Counted from the stretch's first letter, positions 1 through 8,881 are shown. The stretch: 64,000 nucleotides of DNA from Anaerolineaceae bacterium (GCA_009885945.1 VFJR01000043.1:1-64000), one strand, 5' to 3'. Made by a program: numbers and translations. The notes: a model not told the origin generated them from the sequence alone.

Positions 1-180
1 CGTAAGCAAACGAGAAACCTTATTTACATTTCTCCGTAAGCATAATTATCAATTAAGTCTTATAATCACGCCTTGCTTTAACCCTTCAAAGTTAATTTGG
101 TATTCTTGAATACAATAAATGGATATACCTTCGTAATATTTAGTTGTAAATTTGATCAATGAATACCGTAAGTTGGAACT

Positions 181-2172
181 ATGAGTCACCCTGAACAGCC
201 AGACCATACACAACCGAACACCCAAAAAAATCCACAACCATCTATATTTGAGAGAAAGTCCAGCCACCAGCCAGAACGCACTTTGCGTTCACGCTTTATT
301 GGCAAGGCTCTCCCTACTGCAGATGCGGGCCACGAGACCATAGGAAAAACGGTCGGGCTGGCAGTTTTTGCATCCGATGCGCTTTCATCTAATGCCTATG
401 CCACTCAAGAAATTTTGGCAATTTTGGCAGCAGTTGGCTTGGAAAAAGGATTAGGCTACGTATTCCCGATCTCCATTGCGATTGTTCTACTCCTAATCAT
501 CGTGACAGTCTCCTATGAACAGATTATTCACTCATACCCAGATGGCGGCGGTGCCTATATTGTTGCCCGCGATAATCTTGGCGAACTCTCTGCCTTGATT
601 GCGGCGTCAGCACTGTTAATGGATTACATTCTCACAGTTTCAGTTTCCATATCATCCGGGGTGGCGCAAATTGTTTCAGCCTTCCCAGCCGTATTTGAAT
701 ATCGAGTTTACATTGCTGTAGTAGCAGTCTTCTTTATCATGCTGATCAATCTGCGTGGTGTAAGAGAATCTGGTGCGACAATTGCCATCCCAAGTTTTAT
801 GTTCATTATTGTTATGTTCGTTACGATAGCAGTTGGGTTGGTCAAATATTTGAGCGGCTCACTAGGCGTTGTGATTGACCCGCCTGAACTTGTTGAAGTG
901 CATGTTGGACTGACAGCCGTCACCCCATTCCTGCTTTTACACGCATTTTCAAGCGGCACATCCGCTTTGACAGGCATTGAAGCAATCTCTAATGGGATTA
1001 CCGCCTTTAAGGAACCCCGCAGTAAAAATGCGGCAATTACGCTAATCTGGATGTCGGTTATTCTCTCCAGTCTGTTTCTTGGAATATCATTCCTTTCGGC
1101 TCATATCTCTGCGGTACCCTCCGAATTTGAAACTGTTATTTCGCAATTGGCGCGTACTGTCTTCAACGGTCAAAACTTCTTTTATATCGTCGTAATTCTA
1201 TTTACCACTATCATTTTGCTGCTTGCCGCAAATACAGCCTTTGCTGGTTTTCCGCGCTTGAGCGCAATCATGGCAAAAGACGGCTTTTTGCCTCGTCAAT
1301 TAACGTACCGCGGCAGTCGGCTTGTTTATACACGCGGCATTGTAGCATTAACAATTATCGCATCCCTATTGATAATTCTTTTCCAAGCTAGTGTAACGCG
1401 CCTAATTCCTTTGTACGCCATCGGTGTTTTCCTTTCCTTCACCTTTTCACAGTTTGGCATGGCATTCCGCTGGTGGAGATGCGGACATCTTAAACTGGGT
1501 CAGGAAATCGTTGAGGCAGGTTCAACCTTGCGCTATGATCCTCGCTGGAAGTTAAAAATGGTAATGAATGGTTTTGGGGCAACATGTACCGCGTTGGTTA
1601 TGCTGGTTTTTGCTGTTACAAAATTTGTAGACGGCGCCTACGTTGTACTAATTCTCATCCCTGTTCTTGTTACTATTCTATGGTCGATTCACCGCCACTA
1701 TGTCAAACTTGCAGCAAAACTCTCCTTAGAAAACTTCGGGGCATTGCCGCCCCAAGCATCGCGCCATCGCATCATTATGCCTGTCAGCGGCGTACATCAA
1801 GGCTCACTGGCGGCACTGCGTTATGCACGCTCTCTTTCAGATGATGTCACGGCATTGCACGTTTCCACAGACCCCGAGGAAACAAAACGTGTGCGAGAGA
1901 AATGGAATTTATGGGGTGAAGGTGTGCGTTTAGTGGTCATTGATTCTCAATATCGCCTATTGCTTGAACCTTTGCTTGAATACATTGACGATATTCTAGA
2001 AAAACGCCAGCCGGGTGAAATCATCACCATTGTTGTGCCCGAGTTTGTATCCACTAACAAATTCAGCGGGGCTTTACATACAAACACAGCCAGTATATTA
2101 AGAAACAACCTGCGCTATCAAGAAGGTATTGTAATTACCAACGTACCTTATCATGTAAAAGAGAACATCTAA
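181..2172 (+). CDS. kimA: KimA-like potassium importer (APC superfamily)
   Basis: A 663-residue APC-superfamily transporter resembling Bacillus subtilis KimA (YdaO), a high-affinity K+/H+ symporter. The N-terminal ~55 residues are hydrophilic, residues ~60-510 hold about 12 membrane segments, and ~540-663 form a cytosolic domain that in KimA binds c-di-AMP. The SDALSSNAY motif supplies D66 and Y73, and LTGIE supplies T264 and E267; these match residues reported to line the K+ site of KimA. The ATG at 181 has only a weak GGAA ahead of it. A TATAAT lies at 61-66 without a convincing -35, and no c-di-AMP riboswitch was recognised in bases 1-180. Two RCK genes follow, fitting a K+ homeostasis locus. 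Family membership is fairly sure; another APC permease is the alternative. Confidence 0.85.
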   Translation: MSHPEQPDHTQPNTQKNPQPSIFERKSSHQPERTLRSRFIGKALPTADAGHETIGKTVGLAVFASDALSSNAYATQEILAILAAVGLEKGLGYVFPISIAIVLLLIIVTVSYEQIIHSYPDGGGAYIVARDNLGELSALIAASALLMDYILTVSVSISSGVAQIVSAFPAVFEYRVYIAVVAVFFIMLINLRGVRESGATIAIPSFMFIIVMFVTIAVGLVKYLSGSLGVVIDPPELVEVHVGLTAVTPFLLLHAFSSGTSALTGIEAISNGITAFKEPRSKNAAITLIWMSVILSSLFLGISFLSAHISAVPSEFETVISQLARTVFNGQNFFYIVVILFTTIILLLAANTAFAGFPRLSAIMAKDGFLPRQLTYRGSRLVYTRGIVALTIIASLLIILFQASVTRLIPLYAIGVFLSFTFSQFGMAFRWWRCGHLKLGQEIVEAGSTLRYDPRWKLKMVMNGFGATCTALVMLVFAVTKFVDGAYVVLILIPVLVTILWSIHRHYVKLAAKLSLENFGALPPQASRHRIIMPVSGVHQGSLAALRYARSLSDDVTALHVSTDPEETKRVREKWNLWGEGVRLVVIDSQYRLLLEPLLEYIDDILEKRQPGEIITIVVPEFVSTNKFSGALHTNTASILRNNLRYQEGIVITNVPYHVKENI

Positions 2173-2264
2173 AACCGTCTATCGTCTTACAAGTTTTATA
2201 AACAGTGTTGAGATGGAAAACTTGTGGATGTTTTGATCATTGAAAAAACTGTAAGGAGAATTTT

Positions 2265-2927
2265 ATGAATTTCGTTGTGATCGGATGCGGCCGTGTGGGC
2301 GCAGAACTTGCTTATAAACTTTATAAAAGCGGTCATCAAGTGGTGGTAGTTGATGCCAACCAAAAGTCCTTTGAAAGATTAGCGCCTGATTTTCGCGGAC
2401 GTACTACCGAGGGTCCCGCTCTTTCCAAAGACACCATGGACCGCGCAGGGCTAGATAAGGCAGATGGTGTTGCAGTCGTTACTAACATAGACACATTGAA
2501 TGCCGTCATCGGTCATACCGTACGCACTCAGTATCCAAATGTTAAACAGGTTTTGGTGCGCAACTACGATCCCGCCATGCGAAAAATGCTTGAGACTTTT
2601 AATTTGCAACTGGTCAGTTCCACAGCTTGGGGCGCAGAACGCTTGCAGGAATTGTTAATCGACCCTGACTTCCGTTCGGTCTTTTCGGCAGGAAATGGTG
2701 AAGTAGAGTTATATGAATTTACCATCACACCAGAATGGAACGAGCGCTCAATTTCCGATTTAATATCTGCCTGCAAAGACATCACCATGGTTGCTTTAAC
2801 ACGCGCGGGGCATGCCCACATGCCGGGTGTTATACCAACCTTTCAAGCTGGTGATATTTTGACCGTCAGCGCAACAATGGAGGGCGTAAAGGTTTTACGT
2901 TCGCAATTACATGGGGTGGAGGCTTAA
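2265..2927 (+). CDS. RCK protein, TrkA/KtrA type (first copy)
   Basis: A 220-residue cytosolic protein with an RCK_N Rossmann domain (GCGRVG near residue 8, acidic VVVVD at the end of the second strand) and an RCK_C domain from ~140. Such proteins bind NAD(H) or nucleotides and gate Trk/Ktr K+ channels; RCK_C domains of some Ktr proteins bind c-di-AMP. The start has a good AAGGAG. The stop TAA directly abuts the ATG of the second RCK gene, so the two are probably translated together. No TrkH or KtrB pore subunit is present nearby; the neighbour is the KimA-like importer instead. Confidence 0.85.
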   Translation: MNFVVIGCGRVGAELAYKLYKSGHQVVVVDANQKSFERLAPDFRGRTTEGPALSKDTMDRAGLDKADGVAVVTNIDTLNAVIGHTVRTQYPNVKQVLVRNYDPAMRKMLETFNLQLVSSTAWGAERLQELLIDPDFRSVFSAGNGEVELYEFTITPEWNERSISDLISACKDITMVALTRAGHAHMPGVIPTFQAGDILTVSATMEGVKVLRSQLHGVEA

Positions 2928-3644
2928 ATGATTAGCAAGGATAATAAAAAAATGTTTGTGATGATTGCCGGGGGCGGGCGCACTGGCTCACAGCTGGCTC
3001 AGTCACTGGTGGCGCAGGGATACAATGTGCGTCTGATCGAGAATCGCGCCGAGTTATTACCTCGTTTACATCGCGAACTGGAAACTGAAGTAATTTATCA
3101 GGGAAACCCTGCAGACCCGCAAGTGCTAGAAAACGCCGGCTTGCGTGAAGCTCAGGTAATGGTTGCTTGCACGACAGATGATGCAACCAATTTGGTTTTG
3201 TGCTACATGGCGCGCGAGATATTTAATGTAACCCGCACCATTGCAAGGATCAACAACCCTAATACAGCCTGGTTATACAACAATATATTCCATGTAGATG
3301 AGAAAATTAATCAAGCAGATGTCATGTCACGGCTGATTCAAGAGGAAATGTCGCTGGGCGATATGATGACTTTAATGAAACTGCGCCGCGGGAAATATTC
3401 CTTTGTAGAAGAAAAAGTACCGCCCGGCGCAAAAGCGATTGGCGTTGCGATTAAAGACCTAGGCTTGCCAGAACAATGTGTGATTGCGGGTATTTTCCGT
3501 AACGGGCAGATGACTCTGCCGCGCGGGATTACAACTTTAATGGAAGAGGATGAAGTCCTTGCTATTGCAGACCCGGAAGGCGCGGTTGCACTGGCAAAAC
3601 TACTGGAACCAGCTGAGTACCCTGCCAAACCCAGGAAAAAGTAG
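2928..3644 (+). CDS. RCK protein, TrkA/KtrA type (second copy)
   Basis: A 238-residue protein with RCK_N (GGGRTG near residue 17, acidic LIEN at the end of strand two) and RCK_C domains, ending in a basic tail. It is clearly diverged from the preceding RCK protein, so this is an old pair rather than a fresh duplication. It starts immediately after the upstream stop codon. Role by family: nucleotide-sensing regulator of K+ transport. Whether it works with the first RCK protein as a hetero-octamer, and whether the target is the KimA-like importer or a pore encoded elsewhere, cannot be told from sequence. Confidence 0.85.
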   Translation: MISKDNKKMFVMIAGGGRTGSQLAQSLVAQGYNVRLIENRAELLPRLHRELETEVIYQGNPADPQVLENAGLREAQVMVACTTDDATNLVLCYMAREIFNVTRTIARINNPNTAWLYNNIFHVDEKINQADVMSRLIQEEMSLGDMMTLMKLRRGKYSFVEEKVPPGAKAIGVAIKDLGLPEQCVIAGIFRNGQMTLPRGITTLMEEDEVLAIADPEGAVALAKLLEPAEYPAKPRKK

Positions 3645-3700
3645 ATGGGTAGAAGCAAGCCGCAGCGAGGCTTGAAGCGGGTTTATTTTTCAAATCCAAA

Positions 3701-3730
3701 TTGACCGATTCGAGATTCACACGTTATAAT
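3701..3730 (+). promoter_or_regulatory. Sigma-70-type promoter of the rpmH operon
   Basis: TTGACC at 3701-3706 and a perfect TATAAT at 3725-3730 are separated by 18 bp. They lie about 90 bp upstream of rpmH and 60-90 bp after the RCK stop codon. This is one of the best sigma-70-like promoters in the window and would drive rpmH-rnpA-yidD and perhaps genes to the terminator after jag. Confidence 0.75.
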
Positions 3731-3823
3731 AGCCCGCTTGTAAAAAATTCGAATGCTTGTTCTCCATGCGGAGAATTTCCCTTAATGGGCTGGCGTAATT
3801 ATCTAAAATGAGGAAGTAAAGAA

Positions 3824-3994
3824 ATGACGAAGCGTACATATCAACCCAAGATCCGCCGCCGCGTGCGTGTACACGGTTTTCGACAACGTATGTCAACTGC
3901 TGACGGACGCGCCGTGTTAAAGCGCCGCCGCCTTAAGGGTCGCTACAAATTAACCACCAAGTCCAACGAGCACGTAAAACGGACCCGCTGGTAA
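3824..3994 (+). CDS. rpmH: Ribosomal protein bL34
   Basis: A small gene of 56 residues, starting [20 protein letters not shown], which is the L34 signature, with the basic KRRRLKGR region following. L34 is a structural protein of the large ribosomal subunit. The C-terminus carries about ten extra residues (ending HVKRTRW) compared with the usual 44-47-residue L34. AGGAAG lies 9-10 bases before the ATG. It is followed by rnpA, the near-universal rpmH-rnpA order found close to many bacterial replication origins. dnaA and oriC are not in the window; the upstream neighbours are K+ transport genes. Confidence 0.95.
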   Translation: MTKRTYQPKIRRRVRVHGFRQRMSTADGRAVLKRRRLKGRYKLTTKSNEHVKRTRW

Positions 3995-4033
3995 ACGCGC
4001 GTATGCGCGGGATAATTTTGCGCTGAGGCGCCG

Positions 4034-4381
4034 GTGCAACGTAAATTTCGATTGACCCGGTCTGATGACTTCAAGCGGGTGCGGCGTTTGGGTAAGTCCT
4101 ACGCCCACCCGCTTGCTGTCTTGGTAGCTCAACCCGCTGAACATCCATTTACACGTGTAGGGGTTGCGGCAGGCAAAACCACTGGAACAGCAGTACACCG
4201 CAACCGAGCAAAACGACTGCTACGCGAGGCACTGCGGCCACTATTACCAACGCTCGCTTCAAGCTGGGACTTGATCTTGATTGCCCGCCCGGCGCTTGTA
4301 AAGTCTACGCTGACAGAAACCCGCTCTGCGCTAAAAAATTTACTCCGTCGCGCAAAACTAATCCCATTTGATGACAACTAA
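4034..4381 (+). CDS. rnpA: Ribonuclease P protein component
   Basis: A 115-residue basic protein that starts at GTG with GAGG just upstream. FRLTRSDDFKRVRRLGKS is the typical N-terminus of RnpA, and the RNA-binding block NRAKRLLREALR (RNR motif) sits mid-protein. It assists the RNase P RNA in removing 5' leaders from pre-tRNAs. The 3' end overlaps yidD by 14 bp, so translation is likely coupled. The catalytic RNA gene is not in the window. Confidence 0.93.
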   Translation: MQRKFRLTRSDDFKRVRRLGKSYAHPLAVLVAQPAEHPFTRVGVAAGKTTGTAVHRNRAKRLLREALRPLLPTLASSWDLILIARPALVKSTLTETRSALKNLLRRAKLIPFDDN

Positions 4382-4661
4382 TTTCCATATGCACGATTAT
4401 CCAAATGAGCCGCGCCTACGCGATATGCCGCGCACACTGGGGAATTTTGCGCGTATTGTTTTACTCTCGCTCATTCGTTTGTATCAAATGACTCTCTCAC
4501 GCATGATAGCGCAGAACACATGCCGCTTTTACCCATCTTGTTCACACTATGGCTATCAAGCTATTTATAAATATGGCGCGTTCAAAGGTTCGCTCATGGC
4601 AACTTGGCGCGTTTTTCGCTGCAACCCATTTACCCCCGGGGGCTACGACCCTGTTTTGTAA
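4368..4661 (+). CDS. yidD: Membrane protein insertion efficiency factor YidD
   Basis: A 97-residue protein with the YidD signatures CRFYPSCSHYGYQA and RCNPFTPGGYDPV. It is amphipathic and thought to associate with the inner membrane and help YidC-dependent insertion. The start at 4368 overlaps rnpA; an alternative ATG two residues on (the fourth base triplet) would change little. The N-terminal ~25 residues are longer than usual for the family. In most bacteria yidC follows directly; here a lipoprotein gene intervenes. Confidence 0.93.
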   Translation: MMTTNFHMHDYPNEPRLRDMPRTLGNFARIVLLSLIRLYQMTLSRMIAQNTCRFYPSCSHYGYQAIYKYGAFKGSLMATWRVFRCNPFTPGGYDPVL

Positions 4662-4721
4662 GGTTGTATTCAATATAAAAATATACCGCTCACTATAAAT
4701 TTTTGCGGTACAAGGAGTACG

Positions 4722-5813
4722 ATGAAAAAAATTGTTTTGGTTTCACTATTATTGATCAGCGCAATATTGTTGAGTTCCTGCGCGGGGGGCGGGTCTACAC
4801 GCGGCACAGCCGGTTGGACAGGGCTAGCCGCAGATGCTGATTATGTTTACATGGCAGATGGAAACGCAGTTTATGCTATAGACTTAAAAAATGGACAGGA
4901 AGTTTGGCGTTTCCCTGCCGAGTCTTCCACTGCTCAGGTATTTTTTGCTCCGCCCGTTTTAACTGAAGATGGGCAAGTACTGATCGGCAGTGAAGGCACA
5001 GATCATTCCTTTTACAGCCTTGATATTAAAACCGGCAAGGAAAATTGGGCTAAATCCTTTACAGAAGCAAAGGATCGTTGGATCGCTTCTCCACTGGTAC
5101 ATAATGAACTCATCTACGCTCCCAATGCAGATGGATTTTTATATGTGCTCAACATGGAAGGCAAACTAATTGATAAGATCGACTTAGGCGGCGAACTTTG
5201 GACAGCTCCTGTCACTGATGGCACAAGCATTTATGTTACATCTCACGCCCATCAATTACAAGTGGTTAATATCGCAACCAGAAAAATAACACAAACTCTG
5301 GAGTTAGACGGCGCCATTCCCGGCGGATTAACCAATGGAGAAAACGCAATCTATTTCGGCTCGTTCTCAAAAAAACTAACTGTCATTTCAAATGGAAGAC
5401 AAGCCACACTGACAGAAACTCCAAACTGGATTTGGGGTGCGCCCTTATTAGATGGTGATACTTTATATTATGCCGACCTGAACGGAAACGCATATTCCTA
5501 TAACCTAAGCTCTGCACAAAAAAACTGGGAGGTTGCTTTAGGAACTGCGATCATCGCCAGCCCCGTTCTATTTGAGGGCAATCTTATCGTTGCCACAGAA
5601 GGCACAGGAAAAGGCGCATTATCAGGTACTATAATTGCTCTCAACACAAAAGATGGCAGCCAAGTGTGGGAATATGCAACCGAAGGCAAGGTATACTCCA
5701 ATATGATTACAGCCAAAGGATTGATCTTGGTCTCGCCTATGTCTGCCGAATTTCATCTTATTGCTCTGGATATGAATGGTAAAGAAGAATGGACTTTTAC
5801 CCCAGGTCAATAA
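4722..5813 (+). CDS. PQQ-like beta-propeller lipoprotein (BamB-like fold)
   Basis: A 363-residue protein with a lipoprotein signal peptide (hydrophobic residues 4-19, lipobox LSSC, Cys20). The remainder is built of repeats such as VYAIDLKNGQEVWRF, FYSLDIKTGKENW, LYVLNMEGK and IIALNTKDGSQVWEY, the hallmark of PQQ-like beta-propeller blades, about seven to eight in number. The fold is shared with BamB, but a monoderm-like organism would lack a BAM complex, so orthology is not implied. The start has AAGGAG. It sits between yidD and yidC, 15 bp before yidC, suggesting an extracytoplasmic role linked to membrane protein or envelope assembly. No ligand can be assigned. Confidence 0.8.
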   Translation: MKKIVLVSLLLISAILLSSCAGGGSTRGTAGWTGLAADADYVYMADGNAVYAIDLKNGQEVWRFPAESSTAQVFFAPPVLTEDGQVLIGSEGTDHSFYSLDIKTGKENWAKSFTEAKDRWIASPLVHNELIYAPNADGFLYVLNMEGKLIDKIDLGGELWTAPVTDGTSIYVTSHAHQLQVVNIATRKITQTLELDGAIPGGLTNGENAIYFGSFSKKLTVISNGRQATLTETPNWIWGAPLLDGDTLYYADLNGNAYSYNLSSAQKNWEVALGTAIIASPVLFEGNLIVATEGTGKGALSGTIIALNTKDGSQVWEYATEGKVYSNMITAKGLILVSPMSAEFHLIALDMNGKEEWTFTPGQ

Positions 5814-5828
5814 AAAGGAAAGATATTA

Positions 5829-6719
5829 ATGAATAACTCCAAATCAAATCAGGCTGTACCTCAGGTATCAGCATCAGGCTCTGTAAAAACAATACTCGTT
5901 ATCACTATTCTTGCTCTCATTGCATGGCAATGGAATGGCTTTATTGCTATCTTTGTTAATGCTTTGGTATTAATCTATGGTCTCGTCGGCAACAACTTTG
6001 GGCTGGCGATCATCATCTTCACCATTCTTATTCGCGTGGTTACCTGGCCTCTCAACGCCCAGCAAATGAAAGGCGCGCAAGCCATGCAAGAATTGCAAAG
6101 CGACAAAGAATGGCAAGCGATTCAAAAGAAGTATGCAAAAGATCGTGAAAAGCTAGCCGCAGAACAAATGCGTATTTATAGCGAGCGCGGCATCAGCCCT
6201 TTTGCATCCTGCTTACCCACCCTAATTCAATTTCCAATTTTGATCGCCTTATACAATAGCGTTTCACGCGCGTTAGCAAACAACCCCGTCAGCATGTTGG
6301 ATTTTTCGCGAAAACTTTATTCCTTTGTAGATACATCTGCCTTGGTGCCGCTCAACAGCCACTTTTTATGGATGAACTTGGGCAAGCCAGAAGGCATTCC
6401 CCTGCCATTTGATGTTTCCTTCCTGCCAAATGGATTTCCTCTTTTGGCTTTGGTCGTAGCAATAACAACCTATGTTCAAGCCAAACTTACCATGCCGGCC
6501 AGCGCCAATCCAAACGATCAAAGCGCTGCAATCTCTGCTCAAATGGCAATTATGATGCCAATTATGCTGGGTTGGTTTGCGCTTACCTTTCCATCTGGTG
6601 TAGCAGTATACTTTGTCACTAGCAACTTGCTTGGCATTGCACAATATGCCATACAAGGCAAAGCCAACTGGAGCAATTTGTTGCCCGGCGGCAAAAATAA
6701 TTCTATAACAAAAAAATAG
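5829..6719 (+). CDS. yidC: Membrane protein insertase YidC/Oxa1
   Basis: A 296-residue insertase of the short, Gram-positive/Oxa1 type without the large periplasmic domain. It has hydrophobic segments at ~20-55, a core beginning LAIIIFTILIRVVTWPLNAQQ (the positive residue in the first core helix is the conserved groove arginine), a charged cytosolic hairpin (~80-115), then ISPFASCLPTLIQFPILIALY and two to three further segments, ending in a basic tail. It inserts and folds membrane proteins alone or with SecYEG. AAAGG precedes the ATG. jag follows 10 bp later, the conserved yidC-jag pair. Confidence 0.93.
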   Translation: MNNSKSNQAVPQVSASGSVKTILVITILALIAWQWNGFIAIFVNALVLIYGLVGNNFGLAIIIFTILIRVVTWPLNAQQMKGAQAMQELQSDKEWQAIQKKYAKDREKLAAEQMRIYSERGISPFASCLPTLIQFPILIALYNSVSRALANNPVSMLDFSRKLYSFVDTSALVPLNSHFLWMNLGKPEGIPLPFDVSFLPNGFPLLALVVAITTYVQAKLTMPASANPNDQSAAISAQMAIMMPIMLGWFALTFPSGVAVYFVTSNLLGIAQYAIQGKANWSNLLPGGKNNSITKK

Positions 6720-6729
6720 GGAGTTACTT

Positions 6730-7581
6730 ATGAATGAGCGAACCACACTCGAAGTTATCGCTCCAACTGTTGAAGAAGCCCTCATGCAAGGGCTTGCACA
6801 ACTTGGGCTAACCGCCGCAGATGTCTCTGTTGAAGTTTTAGATTCTGGCAGTAAAGGTTTGTTTGGATTAGGCGGAAGACAAGTACGCGTCCTGCTAAGC
6901 GTGAACCCTCCGCCCGGCTCATTGAAAGCTAAAACAGCACCCGCCTCCAAACCAGAACGGAAAGCGGCTCCTGCTCAAAAGGCAGAATCAAAGCCCAAGG
7001 CGTCCACTCCTGCTTCTGCTACAGTAGAGAAGCGCGATTCATCAAGACCAGCTCCCAAAGAAAACAAGCCTGCTCCAACTGCAGCCCCTGTTTCGCTCAA
7101 ACCCACAGTACATGATGAACTGATCGACAAAACAGAAGAGCTCATCTCCAAACTAATTCATCTAATGGGCATGCAAGCTCAAATCTCTGCCCACTACGCC
7201 GAGGACGACCGCGCAGACCGTCGTTCCATCGAAGTGGATATACGCGGCAATGACCTAAGCTCCCTCGTTGGTAAAAACGCTGAAACATTAAATTCACTTC
7301 AACATGTTGCCTCGCTTATGGTCGGCAAAGAAAGCGGTCAATGGGTCCAGCTCACGATTGATATTGAAGGCTTTCGCGCCCGCCGTGAAAAACAATTACA
7401 ACAATTAGCAAATCGTATGGCTGACCAAGTGATACGAACCAACCGCAAAGCTACCCTCGAACCCATGCCATCTGAAGACCGCCGCATTATACACATTGCC
7501 CTGCGCGGGCACCCAGCTGTTTCCACCGAAAGCGCTGGTGACGAGCCGCATCGCAAAGTTGTCATTCTGCCCAAAAAATAA
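6730..7581 (+). CDS. jag: RNA-binding protein KhpB/Jag (EloR)
   Basis: A 283-residue protein with an N-terminal Jag_N domain (residues 1-58, KGLFGLGGR near 43), an Ala/Pro/Lys-rich linker (~60-130), a KH domain (~135-205, with LVGKNAETLNSLQH) and a C-terminal R3H domain (~210-275). KhpB with KhpA binds RNA and in firmicutes influences cell elongation and division. The long low-complexity linker is the only unusual point. It ends the operon: a strong intrinsic terminator follows within 10 bp. Confidence 0.9.
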   Translation: MNERTTLEVIAPTVEEALMQGLAQLGLTAADVSVEVLDSGSKGLFGLGGRQVRVLLSVNPPPGSLKAKTAPASKPERKAAPAQKAESKPKASTPASATVEKRDSSRPAPKENKPAPTAAPVSLKPTVHDELIDKTEELISKLIHLMGMQAQISAHYAEDDRADRRSIEVDIRGNDLSSLVGKNAETLNSLQHVASLMVGKESGQWVQLTIDIEGFRARREKQLQQLANRMADQVIRTNRKATLEPMPSEDRRIIHIALRGHPAVSTESAGDEPHRKVVILPKK

Positions 7582-7589
7582 TAATAAAA

Positions 7590-7620
7590 AAACTCCGCAT
7601 AAATAACGCGGAGTTTTTTT
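7590..7620 (+). terminator. Intrinsic terminator after jag
   Basis: A 9-bp perfect stem (7590-7598 with 7608-7616, core ACTCCGC/GCGGAGT) followed by a run of seven or more T closes the rpmH-to-jag operon. Its stem resembles the terminators at 34651 and 40719. Confidence 0.9.
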
Positions 7621-7657
7621 ATTAAACAATGGTAGAATTATTTTACAAATTAATAAC

Positions 7658-7795
7658 GATCAACAAGCGGCGAAGTTGGTGAAAACCCAACACTGTCCCG
7701 CAACTGTAAATTAGCCATTAGTACTTTAGCAATTAGCCCAACCGCTAAAAGCTAACAACCTAAAAGCTAACAAGTCAGGTCGCCCGCTCTTGATC
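7658..7795 (+). ncRNA. Cobalamin riboswitch
   Basis: The aptamer carries the B12-box-type elements GGTGAAAACCC (7678-7688), CCCGCAACTGTAA (7697-7709) and AGTCAGGTCGCCC (7773-7785). The flanks 7658-7672 and 7781-7795 pair to close the P1 stem. It lies upstream of btuF, btuC, btuD and cobO. Family knowledge: AdoCbl binding normally shuts off such operons. The variable arm (7710-7770) is rich in short AGCTAA-like repeats. Confidence 0.92.
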
Positions 7796-7854
7796 AATTC
7801 ACCATACTCTCGTGGAAAGGAGGTGGAGGATGCTAACTTAGCGACCCTCTATCT

Positions 7855-7879
7855 CCCCTGTCATTTGGCAGGGGATTTT
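7855..7879 (+). terminator. Riboswitch expression-platform hairpin
   Basis: CCCCTG (7855-7860) pairs with CAGGGG (7869-7874), followed by ATTTTG. The purine-rich stretch GGAGGTGGAGG at 7820-7830 could pair with CCCTCTATCTCCCC (7845-7858) as an alternative fold, so ligand-dependent termination ahead of btuF is plausible. The T-run is short, so efficiency is uncertain. Confidence 0.55.
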
Positions 7880-7918
7880 GATTCATCATCTTATTATAAA
7901 AATTTCTTAGGAGAACAC

Positions 7919-8881
7919 ATGGTACGCAAAATTTTAATTTCGACCTTATTGCTGGCTCTATTCATCACAGGATGCGCCCCCGCTTCCAAACCTACCGAAG
8001 CGCCTGTTCCTGTTTCTACAGAAGCTCCCGCCACCGAAGCATCGTCCGCCATTGTTTTGAGCGACGGACTGGACCGCGAAGTAAAACTAGATTCACCCGC
8101 CCAAAAGATCGTTTCACTTGCCCCATCCAATACCGAAATATTATTTGCAGTCGGCGCTGGCGCGCAAGTGATCGCACGCGATGACTTTTCAGACTACCCC
8201 GAAGAAGCAAAAGCATTACCCGGCGTCGGCGGCTCGATGGGAGAATTTAACATCGAAGCCATTGTCGCCTTAGAACCTGACCTTGTACTTGCATCTGAGC
8301 TAAACACACCCGAGTTCATCAAATCACTAGAAGATTTAGGTATCACAGTCTATTATGTCGGCAACCCAAAAACATTCGAGGAGATGTATCAGCTTCTTGA
8401 AATAGTAGCCCAGCTTTCAGGTCACGAAGAAGAAGCGCAGACATTGGTAGAATCGCTTCAGGGGCGCGTCAAAGCAGTGGATGAGAAAATCATGCCATTA
8501 TCATCTCGCCCAACTGTTTTTTACGAATTAGACGCTACTGACTCCAATAAACCTTGGACATCTGGTCCCGGTACATTTGTAGACTTGCTGATCAACCGCG
8601 CCGGCGGATTCAATGTTGGCGCATCTTTGGATGGCGAATGGGCGCAAATCAGTTCTGAAGCGTTGATCGCCGCCAATCCACAAGTCATTTTATTAGGTGA
8701 CGCGCTATATGGTGTCACAGTTGAATCTGTTGCCGCTCGCCCAGGTTGGGATGCAATGCTGGCAGTACAAAGCAATGCCATCTTCCCCTTCAACCCAGAT
8801 ACCGCCACCCGCCCCGGTCCACGCCTTGTCGATGCGTTGGAAGAATTGGCAAAATTGTTACATGGTGGAGCGTTTCAATAA
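7919..8881 (+). CDS. btuF: Corrinoid-binding lipoprotein BtuF
   Basis: A 320-residue substrate-binding protein of the Peripla_BP_2 (class III) family. The start at 7919 was chosen because it has TAGGAGA upstream and begins a lipoprotein signal peptide (lipobox ITGC, Cys19); the reading frame stays open further upstream through the riboswitch platform but that is leader RNA. After a Pro/Thr/Glu-rich spacer, the two lobes begin near IVSLAPSNTEILFAVGA and contain TSGPGTFVDLLINRAGG. It would hand vitamin B12 to BtuC/BtuD. Control by the upstream riboswitch makes a corrinoid the likely ligand rather than haem or siderophore. Confidence 0.9.
   Translation: MVRKILISTLLLALFITGCAPASKPTEAPVPVSTEAPATEASSAIVLSDGLDREVKLDSPAQKIVSLAPSNTEILFAVGAGAQVIARDDFSDYPEEAKALPGVGGSMGEFNIEAIVALEPDLVLASELNTPEFIKSLEDLGITVYYVGNPKTFEEMYQLLEIVAQLSGHEEEAQTLVESLQGRVKAVDEKIMPLSSRPTVFYELDATDSNKPWTSGPGTFVDLLINRAGGFNVGASLDGEWAQISSEALIAANPQVILLGDALYGVTVESVAARPGWDAMLAVQSNAIFPFNPDTATRPGPRLVDALEELAKLLHGGAFQ

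Noticed and set aside
1-180. c-di-AMP (ydaO) riboswitch ahead of kimA
   Set aside because: The expected conserved aptamer sequences were not found; only AT-rich sequence, a repeated CGTAAGCA and a lone TATAAT are seen.
7790-7918. In-frame upstream extension of btuF starting at TTG 7790
   Set aside because: It lies in the riboswitch P1 and expression platform; the signal peptide and ribosome site fix the start at 7919.
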